NCBI GenBank assembly: GCA_038207585.1
Contig: JBBQZP010000005.1
Coordinates: 73,601-137,600 of the forward strand
Direction of reading: 5' to 3'
Length of the DNA: 64,000 nucleotides
From: JBBQZP01 sp038207585
Lineage (GTDB): Bacteria > Pseudomonadota > Alphaproteobacteria > Rhodobacterales > Rhodobacteraceae
The translations under genes were made by a program, and so were the position numbers. Positions 35,378 to 43,478 of the stretch are shown in pieces (within the stretch, counting starts at the first letter, position 1; each line of letters opens with the position of its first letter). The notes under the pieces are model-generated. The model was not told where the DNA came from and ran no database searches. It saw nothing but the letters and a program-made list of their open reading frames with translations.

Positions 35378-35407
35378 ACAAGGTGGTCCTTTCAGCAATG
35401 TTCGAGC

Positions 35408-36607
35408 CTAAATGATCGCCTTTTCCACCATCGGGCGGTTTTCGGCAATCCGGTCATAGTGGAACGGCGTCAGGTCCAGCGTGCGGTAGCCTCCATAGGT
35501 CAGCCACTCTGCCGTTCCGCGCCCCATCGCGGGTGATTGCTGCAACCCGTGGCCGGAAAAACCGTTCAGAAAGATGAAATTCGCGATCTCGGGGTGCGGG
35601 CCGGTGACCGCGTTGTGGTCCAGCACATTGGTATCATACTGCCCTGCCCATTCGCTTGTGACCTTCACCGCCTCGAACGCCGGAATCCGGGTCGCTACGG
35701 CGGGCCAGACATGGTTTTCCCACAAAGTATGGTCCATTGTGAAATCATCCGGGTCGGCGGCGGGGTCAAAATCGGCATGCCCGCCCGCCATATACGTCCC
35801 ACCGCCATTTTCGCGCACATGCACGCCCGACGGGTCGATCGTCAGTGGCAAATCCCGGTCCAGCGGCGTTTCTGCCGCAAAAATCCAGGTGAAGCGTTTG
35901 CGGGGTTCAATCGGCAGGCTGATCCCCGCCATCGCCGCCGTGCGCGCGCCGCGGGTGCCGCTGGCGTTCACCACCTGCCCGCAACCGACAACCTCGCCCG
36001 ATTTCAACGTCACGCTTTCAATCCGCGCGCCTGCTTTGGTGATCGCAACCACCTCATTCGTCACATATTCCACGCCCCGCTCTCGCGCCTGCCTGCGCCA
36101 CCACTCAAAGACGGTAGAGCCGTCGAAATACCCCTCGTCGCGACGGTTGATGCTGCCCAGCACGATATCGTCGACGTAGTAGAACGGGTAATCAGCCTTG
36201 ATCTGATCCGCTGTCATCAACCGGGTTTCGGCCCCTGCTGCAAGCTGCACTTTCTGGTTTTCACGCAGAACATTGGCGAAACCTTCGGTATCCGCCAGAT
36301 ACAAATAGCCGAAATTGCGGATTTTCAGATCGGGCACGCGGGCGTCATTCCCCATCCGTTCGCGCAGATGCGTCACGAACTCGGCCCCGAACTGCGATAT
36401 CCGCACGTTCAGCGTGGTCGAAAACTGCTGCCGGATGCAGGAATTCGTCAGCGTCGTCGCCGCCTGCGCATAGCTCGGGTCACGCTCGATCACCAAGATA
36501 CGACCGTTGAAATCGGGATTTTCGGTCAGGAACCATGCCGTCGAAGACCCCATGATCGCGCCCCCGATGATCACAACGTCATAAGAGGCATGGGCAGGAG
36601 CGGCCAT
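35408..36607 (-). CDS. FAD-dependent oxidoreductase, DAO/sarcosine-oxidase-like
   Basis: 399 residues. The N-terminal FAD site reads VVIIGGAIMGSSTAWFL with the acidic VIERD at the end of strand two. The C-terminal FLNGFSGHGLQQSPAMGRG matches the DAO-family cofactor segment. Members oxidise N-methyl or amino acids such as sarcosine, dimethylglycine or D-amino acids. The substrate is not readable here. Its ATG shares one base with the hyuB stop, so it is coupled to the hydantoinase genes, suggesting it oxidises their amino-acid product. Confidence 0.85.
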   Translation of the reverse strand: MAAPAHASYDVVIIGGAIMGSSTAWFLTENPDFNGRILVIERDPSYAQAATTLTNSCIRQQFSTTLNVRISQFGAEFVTHLRERMGNDARVPDLKIRNFGYLYLADTEGFANVLRENQKVQLAAGAETRLMTADQIKADYPFYYVDDIVLGSINRRDEGYFDGSTVFEWWRRQARERGVEYVTNEVVAITKAGARIESVTLKSGEVVGCGQVVNASGTRGARTAAMAGISLPIEPRKRFTWIFAAETPLDRDLPLTIDPSGVHVRENGGGTYMAGGHADFDPAADPDDFTMDHTLWENHVWPAVATRIPAFEAVKVTSEWAGQYDTNVLDHNAVTGPHPEIANFIFLNGFSGHGLQQSPAMGRGTAEWLTYGGYRTLDLTPFHYDRIAENRPMVEKAII

Positions 36608-38310
36608 CAGAACACCTCACCCCGTTTGGCACGCGCCTGAACGTCGGCGATGTCGGCCTCGGCCATCCGGTAATGCGCCTTCGCAAACGCGGGCGTGATG
36701 TACCCCAAAGCCAGATCGCGCCGGATCAGAGCCACATCGCGCCGCGCCGGGTCGCCATATCCGGCACCGCCCGGGAACGCCATCATCACGCGGCGACCAT
36801 GCGGGACAAACTGCTTGCCCTTGCCTTTCATCGTCGTGCCATCATCCTGCGCGATGGTCGTTGGCGCGCCATCTGCCCCCCCCTGACGCCCATGTGCGGG
36901 ATGATTTACACGGTCGAACATGGCCTGAATGTCAAATTCATGCCCCTCACGCGCGCCCACTTCCATGAACTGCCCAAGACCGCCGCGATAGGTGCCTGCA
37001 CCACCTGAATCGGGACGCAACTCCTTGCGCCAGATGATCACAGGGCCCACCTGTTCCGTCGCCTCGACCGGCATCGTCATAACACCCGACGGAAAAGCGG
37101 TGGCGTTCAACCCGTCGAACTTTGGCCGCGCCCCCGCGCCACCGGAGTTGAAGGTCAGCACCTCGGATCGCCGTGCATCCGCAGGTGCCGGCGCATCGGT
37201 GCGCGGCCGAAGGCTGACCTGAAAGTTGCACAGACAGCCCGCGCCCTCGGCAGGCACGGTTGCGGGTAAAAGCTGGTCTAACGCCGCATAAACCGTATCC
37301 GGCACCATATGCCCGATGACATGGCGCAATGCCACAGGGGCCGGATGCACAGCGTTCAAAATCGAGTTGACCGGGGCCGACACCTCGAACGGCGCAAGAC
37401 TGGCCGCATTGTTCGGAATTTCGGGCGCAATCGCGCATTTCAGGGCGTAGCAGGCGTAGGCCTTGGTATAGACCAAGGGCACGTTGATGCCCTTTTTATC
37501 CAGACCGCTTGTGCCTTCCCAATCGCATAGAATCCGGTCTTTCCCGATTGTCAGAGACACTTTCAGGTCAATCGGGCGGTCATAGCCATCAATCCGCATC
37601 TGTCCCTTCGCCGTGCCGGGGGTCAGCGCGTTGATCCGCTCCAGCGTCGCACGGCGCGAGTTGGTCAGGATGAAGTCGGAAATCCCGGCAAGATCGCGCA
37701 GATCAAATTCGCGGACCATGTCGATCAGGCGGCGGTGGCCGATCTCGTTGCAGGTGGCCAGCGCGTAAACGTCACCGACAAGCTGATCGGGTTCGCGCAC
37801 ATTGCCACGAATGATGCGGATCAGGGTCTTGTCGACCACGCCCCGGTCCGCAAACCGCATGATCGGGATATAAAGTCCCTCTTCATAGACCGAGTTCGCG
37901 TCGGCCCCGAACCCGCGCCCGCCGATATCAACGATATGCGCGGTGCAGGCGAAAAAGCCGATAAGCTGGCCGTTGTGGAACGACGGCGTGACAACGGTGA
38001 TGTCATGCAGGTGTCCGGTGCCCTCCCACGGGTCATTTGTTATGTAGACATCACCTTCCGCCATCGTGTCGCGGCCGATGCGGCGGATGAAATGCGGCAC
38101 CGCGTCGGCCATCGCATTCACATGGCCGGGTGTGCCGGTCACGGCCTGCGCCAGCATGGCACCCTCGGCATTGTAGACCCCCGCCGACAGATCGCCCGCC
38201 TCTCGCACGGATGTGGAAAAGGCCGTGCGCACCAGCGCCTGCGCCTGTTCCTCGACGATGGAAATCAGGCGGTTCCACATAACCTGATACGCCACTTTCG
38301 ACACTGACAT
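36607..38310 (-). CDS. hyuB: Hydantoinase/oxoprolinase B family protein (HyuB-like)
   Basis: 567 residues, a typical length for N-methylhydantoinase B subunits. Characteristic segments are AFSTSVREAGDLSAGVYNAEG, TNDPWEGTGHLHDITVVTP and the C-terminal FPGGAGYGDPARRD. With the A subunit it hydrolyses a hydantoin or oxoproline-like ring at the expense of ATP. It follows hyuA after three bases and overlaps the oxidoreductase gene by one. Confidence 0.92.
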   Translation of the reverse strand: MSVSKVAYQVMWNRLISIVEEQAQALVRTAFSTSVREAGDLSAGVYNAEGAMLAQAVTGTPGHVNAMADAVPHFIRRIGRDTMAEGDVYITNDPWEGTGHLHDITVVTPSFHNGQLIGFFACTAHIVDIGGRGFGADANSVYEEGLYIPIMRFADRGVVDKTLIRIIRGNVREPDQLVGDVYALATCNEIGHRRLIDMVREFDLRDLAGISDFILTNSRRATLERINALTPGTAKGQMRIDGYDRPIDLKVSLTIGKDRILCDWEGTSGLDKKGINVPLVYTKAYACYALKCAIAPEIPNNAASLAPFEVSAPVNSILNAVHPAPVALRHVIGHMVPDTVYAALDQLLPATVPAEGAGCLCNFQVSLRPRTDAPAPADARRSEVLTFNSGGAGARPKFDGLNATAFPSGVMTMPVEATEQVGPVIIWRKELRPDSGGAGTYRGGLGQFMEVGAREGHEFDIQAMFDRVNHPAHGRQGGADGAPTTIAQDDGTTMKGKGKQFVPHGRRVMMAFPGGAGYGDPARRDVALIRRDLALGYITPAFAKAHYRMAEADIADVQARAKRGEVF

Positions 38311-38313
38311 GGC

Positions 38314-40395
38314 CTAAATCCCCTTTTCCGTGATGTCGATACAGCCGTCAGATAAAAGCGATGCGTTGCGGCTGGCGGGCAGGATGATAGTGGTTTCATC
38401 TTCGGTGATCACGGCGGGGCCACTGATCGTCGCACCGGGGTGAAACGCCGCCCGGGGGTAGGTTCTGGCCTGCGCCGATGCGCCCAAGGCCGCGTCAAAG
38501 ACCCGGCGGGCACCGTTGGATTCGGGAGCGGCCGCTTTCGCAGCAGTTTTTGCAGGGGCAACCGGAGGGGTTGGCGTATAGGCGTTGACGGACCAGACCG
38601 CCACTTCAGCCTCTAACCCCTCGACCGTGCGACCGAAAAGGCTGCTGTAATCGGCCTCGAACCGGGCAAGAAACGTCTCTGCACTGGCAGCTTTGACTTC
38701 ATCGGGTGTCAGGGGCACGGGAATTTCCCAGCCCTGCCCGGCATAGCGCATGTAGATCTTGTAGTCGGCCTTGATTGGCGACGTGGCATCGCAAGAGCGG
38801 ACAAAACGGGTCGCCTCCTCCTCCATCTCAGCAAAAAGCACTTTCACTTTCGCTGCATCAAACGCCGAAATCGGCATGAAAACCGACCGGTTCGCCTCAA
38901 AACTGAAGGGCGCGCGCAGAAAGCCGATGGCAGACCCGACGCCCGCACCCTGCGGCACAAGGCAGCGCGCAACACCCAGCTTTTCGCACAGACGGGCCGC
39001 ATGAAGTGGGGCAGCACCACCAAAGGCGATCATCGTGTATTCCGACAGATCCTCACCATTTTCCACGGCATGCACGCGGGCGGCGTTGGCCATGTTTTCA
39101 TCGACCACCTCGGCCAGACCCCAGGCGGCTTCTTCCGCACCCATCTCCAGCCGGTTTCCCAGATGCTGTAGAAGCGCCGTTTCAGCAGCGTCAGGGTCTA
39201 ATGGAATGGTGCCCCCCGCGAAATTGGCAGCATCCAGTTTCCCCAGAACAAGGTCGGCATCTGTCACCGCCGGGCGCGCGCCGCCACGTCCGTAACAGGC
39301 GGGGCCGGGTTCGGACCCCGCTGACTCTGGCCCAACCCGAATTTGCCCCAACACATCGACATGCGCCAGCGACCCACCGCCTGCGCCAATCTCGACCATA
39401 TCAATCACCGGAATCGAAATCGGCATGCCAGAGCCTTTTTTGAACCGATACGTCCGCGCCACTTCGAACACCCGCGCGGTTTTGGGCGTCTGGTTGCGGA
39501 TCAGGCAGATTTTGGCAGTTGTGCCGCCCATATCAAACGACAAAACCTTGTCCAGCCCATGCCGCCCGGCAATGTCGGCGGCAAAAACCGCACCGCCTGC
39601 CGGGCCGGATTCGACCAGTCGCACCGGGAATTCTGCCGCCGTATCAATGTCGATGATCCCGCCACCCGAGTGCATCAGGAACACCGGGCAATCGGCCCCT
39701 TCCGCCGCCAAGCGCCCCTTCAGGCGGCCAAGATAGGATTTCATAAGGGGCTTGATATAGGCATTTGCGATCGTGGTATTGAACCGCTCATACTCCCGCA
39801 TCTGGGGTGAAACCTGGGAGGATAGAGACACCATGACACCCGGCAGACGCCGCGCCAGCACCTCGGCAATGGCACGCTCATGAGCGTCGTTTACATAGGA
39901 ATGCAGCAGGCCGACCGCGATACTTTCGTACCCCGCAGCTTCCAGATCATCGACCAAAGCTTCAACTTCCGCCATATCCAGCGGGATCAGAGCCGTGCCG
40001 CGCGCATCCATCCGTTCGGTGACGACATAGCGGCGGTTGCGGGGCAGCAGGGGGTCGGGCAGCACAAGGTTCAGGTCGTATTGTTCGAACCGGCTTTCGG
40101 TGCGCATTTCGATCACGTCCCGAAAGCCCTTGGTCGTGATCAGCGCCGTTTTCGCGCCTCGCCGTTCGATCAGCGCATTGGTGGCCAAAGTGGTGCCATG
40201 GATGATCTGGCTGACGCTCGTTGCCGCAACGCCTGCCTTGACGCAGACGCGGTGCATGCCGTCGATGATCGCGTCTTCGGGCGCGCCATAGGTTGTCAGA
40301 ACTTTGGCAGAATAACGAACGGCGCCCATTTCCAGCACCACATCCGTGAACGTGCCGCCGATATCCACGCCCAACCGGACCGTTTTGTCTGTCAT
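38314..40395 (-). CDS. hyuA: Hydantoinase/oxoprolinase A family protein, ATP-dependent (HyuA-like)
   Basis: 693 residues. The N-terminus VRLGVDIGGTFTDVVLE is the phosphate-binding motif of the ASKHA fold in this family; later KVLSFDMGGTTAKICLI is the second phosphate motif. HyuA and HyuB together form ATP-dependent N-methylhydantoinase, oxoprolinase or, in close relatives, acetone carboxylase-like enzymes. Hydantoinase activity is favoured by the two-subunit layout and absence of a third subunit. It is the first gene of hyuA-hyuB-oxidoreductase(-udh). Confidence 0.92.
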   Translation of the reverse strand: MTDKTVRLGVDIGGTFTDVVLEMGAVRYSAKVLTTYGAPEDAIIDGMHRVCVKAGVAATSVSQIIHGTTLATNALIERRGAKTALITTKGFRDVIEMRTESRFEQYDLNLVLPDPLLPRNRRYVVTERMDARGTALIPLDMAEVEALVDDLEAAGYESIAVGLLHSYVNDAHERAIAEVLARRLPGVMVSLSSQVSPQMREYERFNTTIANAYIKPLMKSYLGRLKGRLAAEGADCPVFLMHSGGGIIDIDTAAEFPVRLVESGPAGGAVFAADIAGRHGLDKVLSFDMGGTTAKICLIRNQTPKTARVFEVARTYRFKKGSGMPISIPVIDMVEIGAGGGSLAHVDVLGQIRVGPESAGSEPGPACYGRGGARPAVTDADLVLGKLDAANFAGGTIPLDPDAAETALLQHLGNRLEMGAEEAAWGLAEVVDENMANAARVHAVENGEDLSEYTMIAFGGAAPLHAARLCEKLGVARCLVPQGAGVGSAIGFLRAPFSFEANRSVFMPISAFDAAKVKVLFAEMEEEATRFVRSCDATSPIKADYKIYMRYAGQGWEIPVPLTPDEVKAASAETFLARFEADYSSLFGRTVEGLEAEVAVWSVNAYTPTPPVAPAKTAAKAAAPESNGARRVFDAALGASAQARTYPRAAFHPGATISGPAVITEDETTIILPASRNASLLSDGCIDITEKGI

Positions 40396-40500
40396 CTGAT
40401 CCCCGCCCTGCGCCCTGAGTCATGGCCAAGGTAAGGGAGTTGTCCGGGAAGTGGAATTCGAATGTTCATCGGAAGCGGCCGGTGGAGATTGCGCGGCCCC

Positions 40501-41274
40501 TCAGCGGCCGATCAGCAGGGCCCGGGCGCGGTTCAGCAGGTGGGCGGCAAGATAGCGGGCGGAGGTCAGGCGGCCCAGGCCTTCTTCCTCGCGATAGAGC
40601 CGCCAGGTATAGCCGGTGCGGCGAAACAGGCTGGAAGACAGCGAACCCGGTTGGCGGCGATAGGTCGTCAGCACCTCGTCCAGTCCGTGTGCCTGCGGGG
40701 TCAAAGCCAGAATCCGCAGCCAAAGGCCAAAATCCTGCCGCATCCGGATATCCGGCATCTCGACCTTGCCGACGTTCGCGGTGTCATAGACGGCGGTGGA
40801 GCAGCCAATGACATTTCCGCGCAAAAGCTGCGCCCGTGTAACGGTTCGCGGGACGGAAACGCGCTTGCCATGGCCGTTCGACTGGCGGGTGAAAGCAGTG
40901 AACGACAGGGCAGAGTCGCAAGCCGCCATGAAGGCAATTTGATGCTCTAACTTGGCGCAGAGCCACAGATCGTCGGCATCCAGAAATGCGATATAGCGCC
41001 CGCGCGCCAGCCGGATCGCCGTGTTGCGCGCCACCGCCGCACCGCCGTTCTGCGCAAGCTGCACAACCGTGATGCGGGCATCTTTTGCCGCCAGAGCCGA
41101 TGCGATTGCGAAACTGTCGTCGGTCGACGCATCGTCAACGATGATCAGCTCCCAGTCTGCGCAGGTCTGGGCCTGCACCGAGGCCACAGCCTCGGCCAGG
41201 TCCGGCGCACAGTTGTAAGCGGGCATGATCACTGAAATCAGCGGCACGGGTCTCAGCGGCATCAGGCCTGTCAC
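40501..41274 (-). CDS. Family 2 glycosyltransferase
   Basis: 257 residues with a GT-A fold: ISVIMPAYNC, IIVDDASTD, GGAAVARNTAI and the metal-binding FLDADDLW. It transfers a sugar from a nucleotide donor in the cytosol, probably to a surface glycan. The start is probably GTG at 41272-41274, overlapping the stop of the upstream gene (GTGA); an ATG four codons later is the alternative. It is cotranscribed with the sialyltransferase-like gene. Confidence 0.9.
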   Translation of the reverse strand: MTGLMPLRPVPLISVIMPAYNCAPDLAEAVASVQAQTCADWELIIVDDASTDDSFAIASALAAKDARITVVQLAQNGGAAVARNTAIRLARGRYIAFLDADDLWLCAKLEHQIAFMAACDSALSFTAFTRQSNGHGKRVSVPRTVTRAQLLRGNVIGCSTAVYDTANVGKVEMPDIRMRQDFGLWLRILALTPQAHGLDEVLTTYRRQPGSLSSSLFRRTGYTWRLYREEEGLGRLTSARYLAAHLLNRARALLIGR

Positions 41275-42365
41275 GATACCTGCCTCACCCGCAACAGGGA
41301 CGCCGTTATCTTGGCGGGCCAGCCCGCAAAAGCCGCTGCGTTGAATTCGTCAGGGTCCAGAAGCTGAACCGCCCGGTCGGCAAAGGAAGACGATTCGCTT
41401 GCAATACTTGCCGAACACAAAGCCACGGCCACATCAAAGCGCTGCTGTGAAAAATAAGGCCAGGCTTCCATCGGAAAGGTTGCCGGTATTGCGATGGCAG
41501 CCGTGGGCGAAATGTTCACATCGCGGGGGTGGTGTTTCACATAGACGCGGTAGCCCGAGGATTGCAAATCGTGAATGATGCCGGAATAGATCCGGTGTTT
41601 GTCAGCGCTTTGGCAGATGCTGACCAGATCAAGGGGTTGCGTCAGTAGAATCGCGCTGGGCTTGTCTTGATCCAGTGTGATCGGGTCCGCGTCCAGAAAC
41701 GCGCTTGAAATCAGGCCGGCCTGATGCGGCGGCAATTTTCCAAGAACATCGGCCAGGGTGAAACGGAACCCTTTCTTGCGAACCTCGGCAGGCAATGCTT
41801 CGGGTCGCGCCACTTCGATCCGTTCGATCCAGCGTTCTTCACCGTAAACCTGATGGCGCGGCGGCAGCCCCCACAACGCCCGGATCAGCCGTTTCAGGCC
41901 TTGAACCGGAAAGCGTACATAGTTTTCAAGGCCGGATTCGCGCAAAACCACCCGGTCACATCGCCCGGCCACAACCTTGGCCAAAAAGAACCCCGAATTG
42001 TAGACATAACCGGTTGCGAAATGACGGGCGCCGATCAGCGGGCCGGCCCAGCCCGTGGGGGCCTGCACCCCGGATTTGCCCCCCATCCGTATGTTTCTTT
42101 GCAAGATGGCAGGAAGGAACTTCGGCAGGTTCTGAAACGCGCGCATCTCATTGGCGTCGGTGGTGTAAATAAACTCGATCAAAGGGCAGGCAACCCGCAA
42201 TCTTTCGCGCAGCGCGCCTGACACGGGCAGGTAGTCTTCCAGATAGATGATCGTGCCGGGTTGATCGTCAGCGACCAGATTTGCCACGGCTTGCAACAGA
42301 TGCCGATAGTTGCCGCAAAGGTGAAGGCTGCGGTTCTCTGATTGCGTGATAGAAGCGTCTGACAT
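41271..42365 (-). CDS. Sialyltransferase-like (nonulosonate) glycosyltransferase
   Basis: 364 residues. It resembles GT52/polysialyltransferase-type enzymes: LRESGLENYVRFP near 141-153 is like their E-[DS]-G-x-G/E-x-Y motif. The HP motif of bacterial sialyltransferases appears as VKHHPRD (277-282), preceded by SAILLTQPL. A serine-containing CSASIASESSSF lies near 317. I start at the ATG at 42363-42365, since the longer open frame runs into the divergent deacetylase gene. Next to a nonulosonate pathway, transfer of the CMP-activated sugar is the likely role. Exact family membership is uncertain. Confidence 0.65.
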   Translation of the reverse strand: MSDASITQSENRSLHLCGNYRHLLQAVANLVADDQPGTIIYLEDYLPVSGALRERLRVACPLIEFIYTTDANEMRAFQNLPKFLPAILQRNIRMGGKSGVQAPTGWAGPLIGARHFATGYVYNSGFFLAKVVAGRCDRVVLRESGLENYVRFPVQGLKRLIRALWGLPPRHQVYGEERWIERIEVARPEALPAEVRKKGFRFTLADVLGKLPPHQAGLISSAFLDADPITLDQDKPSAILLTQPLDLVSICQSADKHRIYSGIIHDLQSSGYRVYVKHHPRDVNISPTAAIAIPATFPMEAWPYFSQQRFDVAVALCSASIASESSSFADRAVQLLDPDEFNAAAFAGWPAKITASLLRVRQVS

Positions 42366-42533
42366 CGTTCGGATTGGTCCTTGGGCCGCATTTCCTTGCC
42401 CGTATAGACCGAGCCGCCGGGCTTGTCGAAGCACAGTCGCATGTTGATCCGCCGCACGAAGTATGGTGTGGGACGTCAGCATCCTGTCGCGCAAGCGAAA
42501 CATGCACTGAACGCCCAAAACCGGAGCGGACCG

Positions 42534-43475
42534 ATGGCCAATGACCTGACAATCGTCATGTACCACTACATTCGCGATTTCGCGCGCACGCGCTATCCGG
42601 GAATCCGCGGTTTGGACTATGCGGGCTTCTTGCGGCAGTTGGATCACCTGGCCGAAAAGCACACCTTTGTGCGGATGGAAGATGTGGTCGGTGCAATCCG
42701 CGCCGGCGAGGCTTTGCCCGACAATGCCGCGTTGCTGACCTTTGATGATGCCTATAGCGAACACTACGCGATGGCCTTTCCGGTTCTGTTTGACCGTGGG
42801 ATTCAGGGGTCATTCTTTGCGCCCGTCGATCCTGTGCGTCATGCGCGGCTTCTGGATGTGAACCGGGTACATTTTATTCTGGCCACAGCGGTCGATGATC
42901 CCACGCGGATTTCAGCGCCGCTTGACGCGGCGATTTCTGAAGCGCGGGCACATTACAATCTGGAAGCGGTCGAAACCTACCGCGCCGAATGGGCCAAACC
43001 GAACCGGTTTGATGATGCCGAAACGATCTACATCAAAAGGATGCTGCAGACGGTTCTGCCCGAAGACCTGCGCCACCAGATCGCGACCGATCTGTTCGCG
43101 CGGTTCGTCACGGCAGACGAGTCTGCCTTTGCGTCAGAACTGTATCTTTCGGAACCACAGGCGAAGGTCATGCAAGCCAGCGGGATGTATTTCGGGTCGC
43201 ACGGCGCGTCGCATTACTGGCTGAACCGGATCACGCAGACCCAGCAGGAAGAAGAGGTTGACCGCAGCCTGCAGTTTCTGCGCGACATCGGGTCGCCCGT
43301 CGATGACTATTGGGCAATGTGTTACCCTTACGGCGGCTGGAACGACGGTTTGCTGGGCGTGCTGCGCAGCCGCCATTGCACGTTGGGCCTGACGACCGAG
43401 GTGGCAACCGCCAATCTGGATCATCACAATCCCCTGACCCTGCCGCGCTATGACACCAACGATTTCCCGCGCTGA
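42534..43475 (+). CDS. Polysaccharide deacetylase family protein
   Basis: 313 residues. The NodB-type elements are LTIVMYHYI, LLTFDDAY with the catalytic and metal-binding aspartates, GSHGASHYWLN with the metal histidines, and AMCYPYGGWND. It removes N-acetyl groups from a glycan or a sugar intermediate. The insert between motifs 1 and 2 is longer than in simple NodB domains. The ATG at 42534 follows GGAGCGG. Divergent from the sialyltransferase-like gene and ending 3 bases before the convergent large glycosyltransferase gene. Confidence 0.85.
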   Translation: MANDLTIVMYHYIRDFARTRYPGIRGLDYAGFLRQLDHLAEKHTFVRMEDVVGAIRAGEALPDNAALLTFDDAYSEHYAMAFPVLFDRGIQGSFFAPVDPVRHARLLDVNRVHFILATAVDDPTRISAPLDAAISEARAHYNLEAVETYRAEWAKPNRFDDAETIYIKRMLQTVLPEDLRHQIATDLFARFVTADESAFASELYLSEPQAKVMQASGMYFGSHGASHYWLNRITQTQQEEEVDRSLQFLRDIGSPVDDYWAMCYPYGGWNDGLLGVLRSRHCTLGLTTEVATANLDHHNPLTLPRYDTNDFPR

Positions 43476-43478
43476 AAA

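Noticed and set aside
35537..36640. 367-codon plus-strand open frame
   Set aside because: Shadow of the FAD oxidoreductase gene, which has the complete FAD motif.
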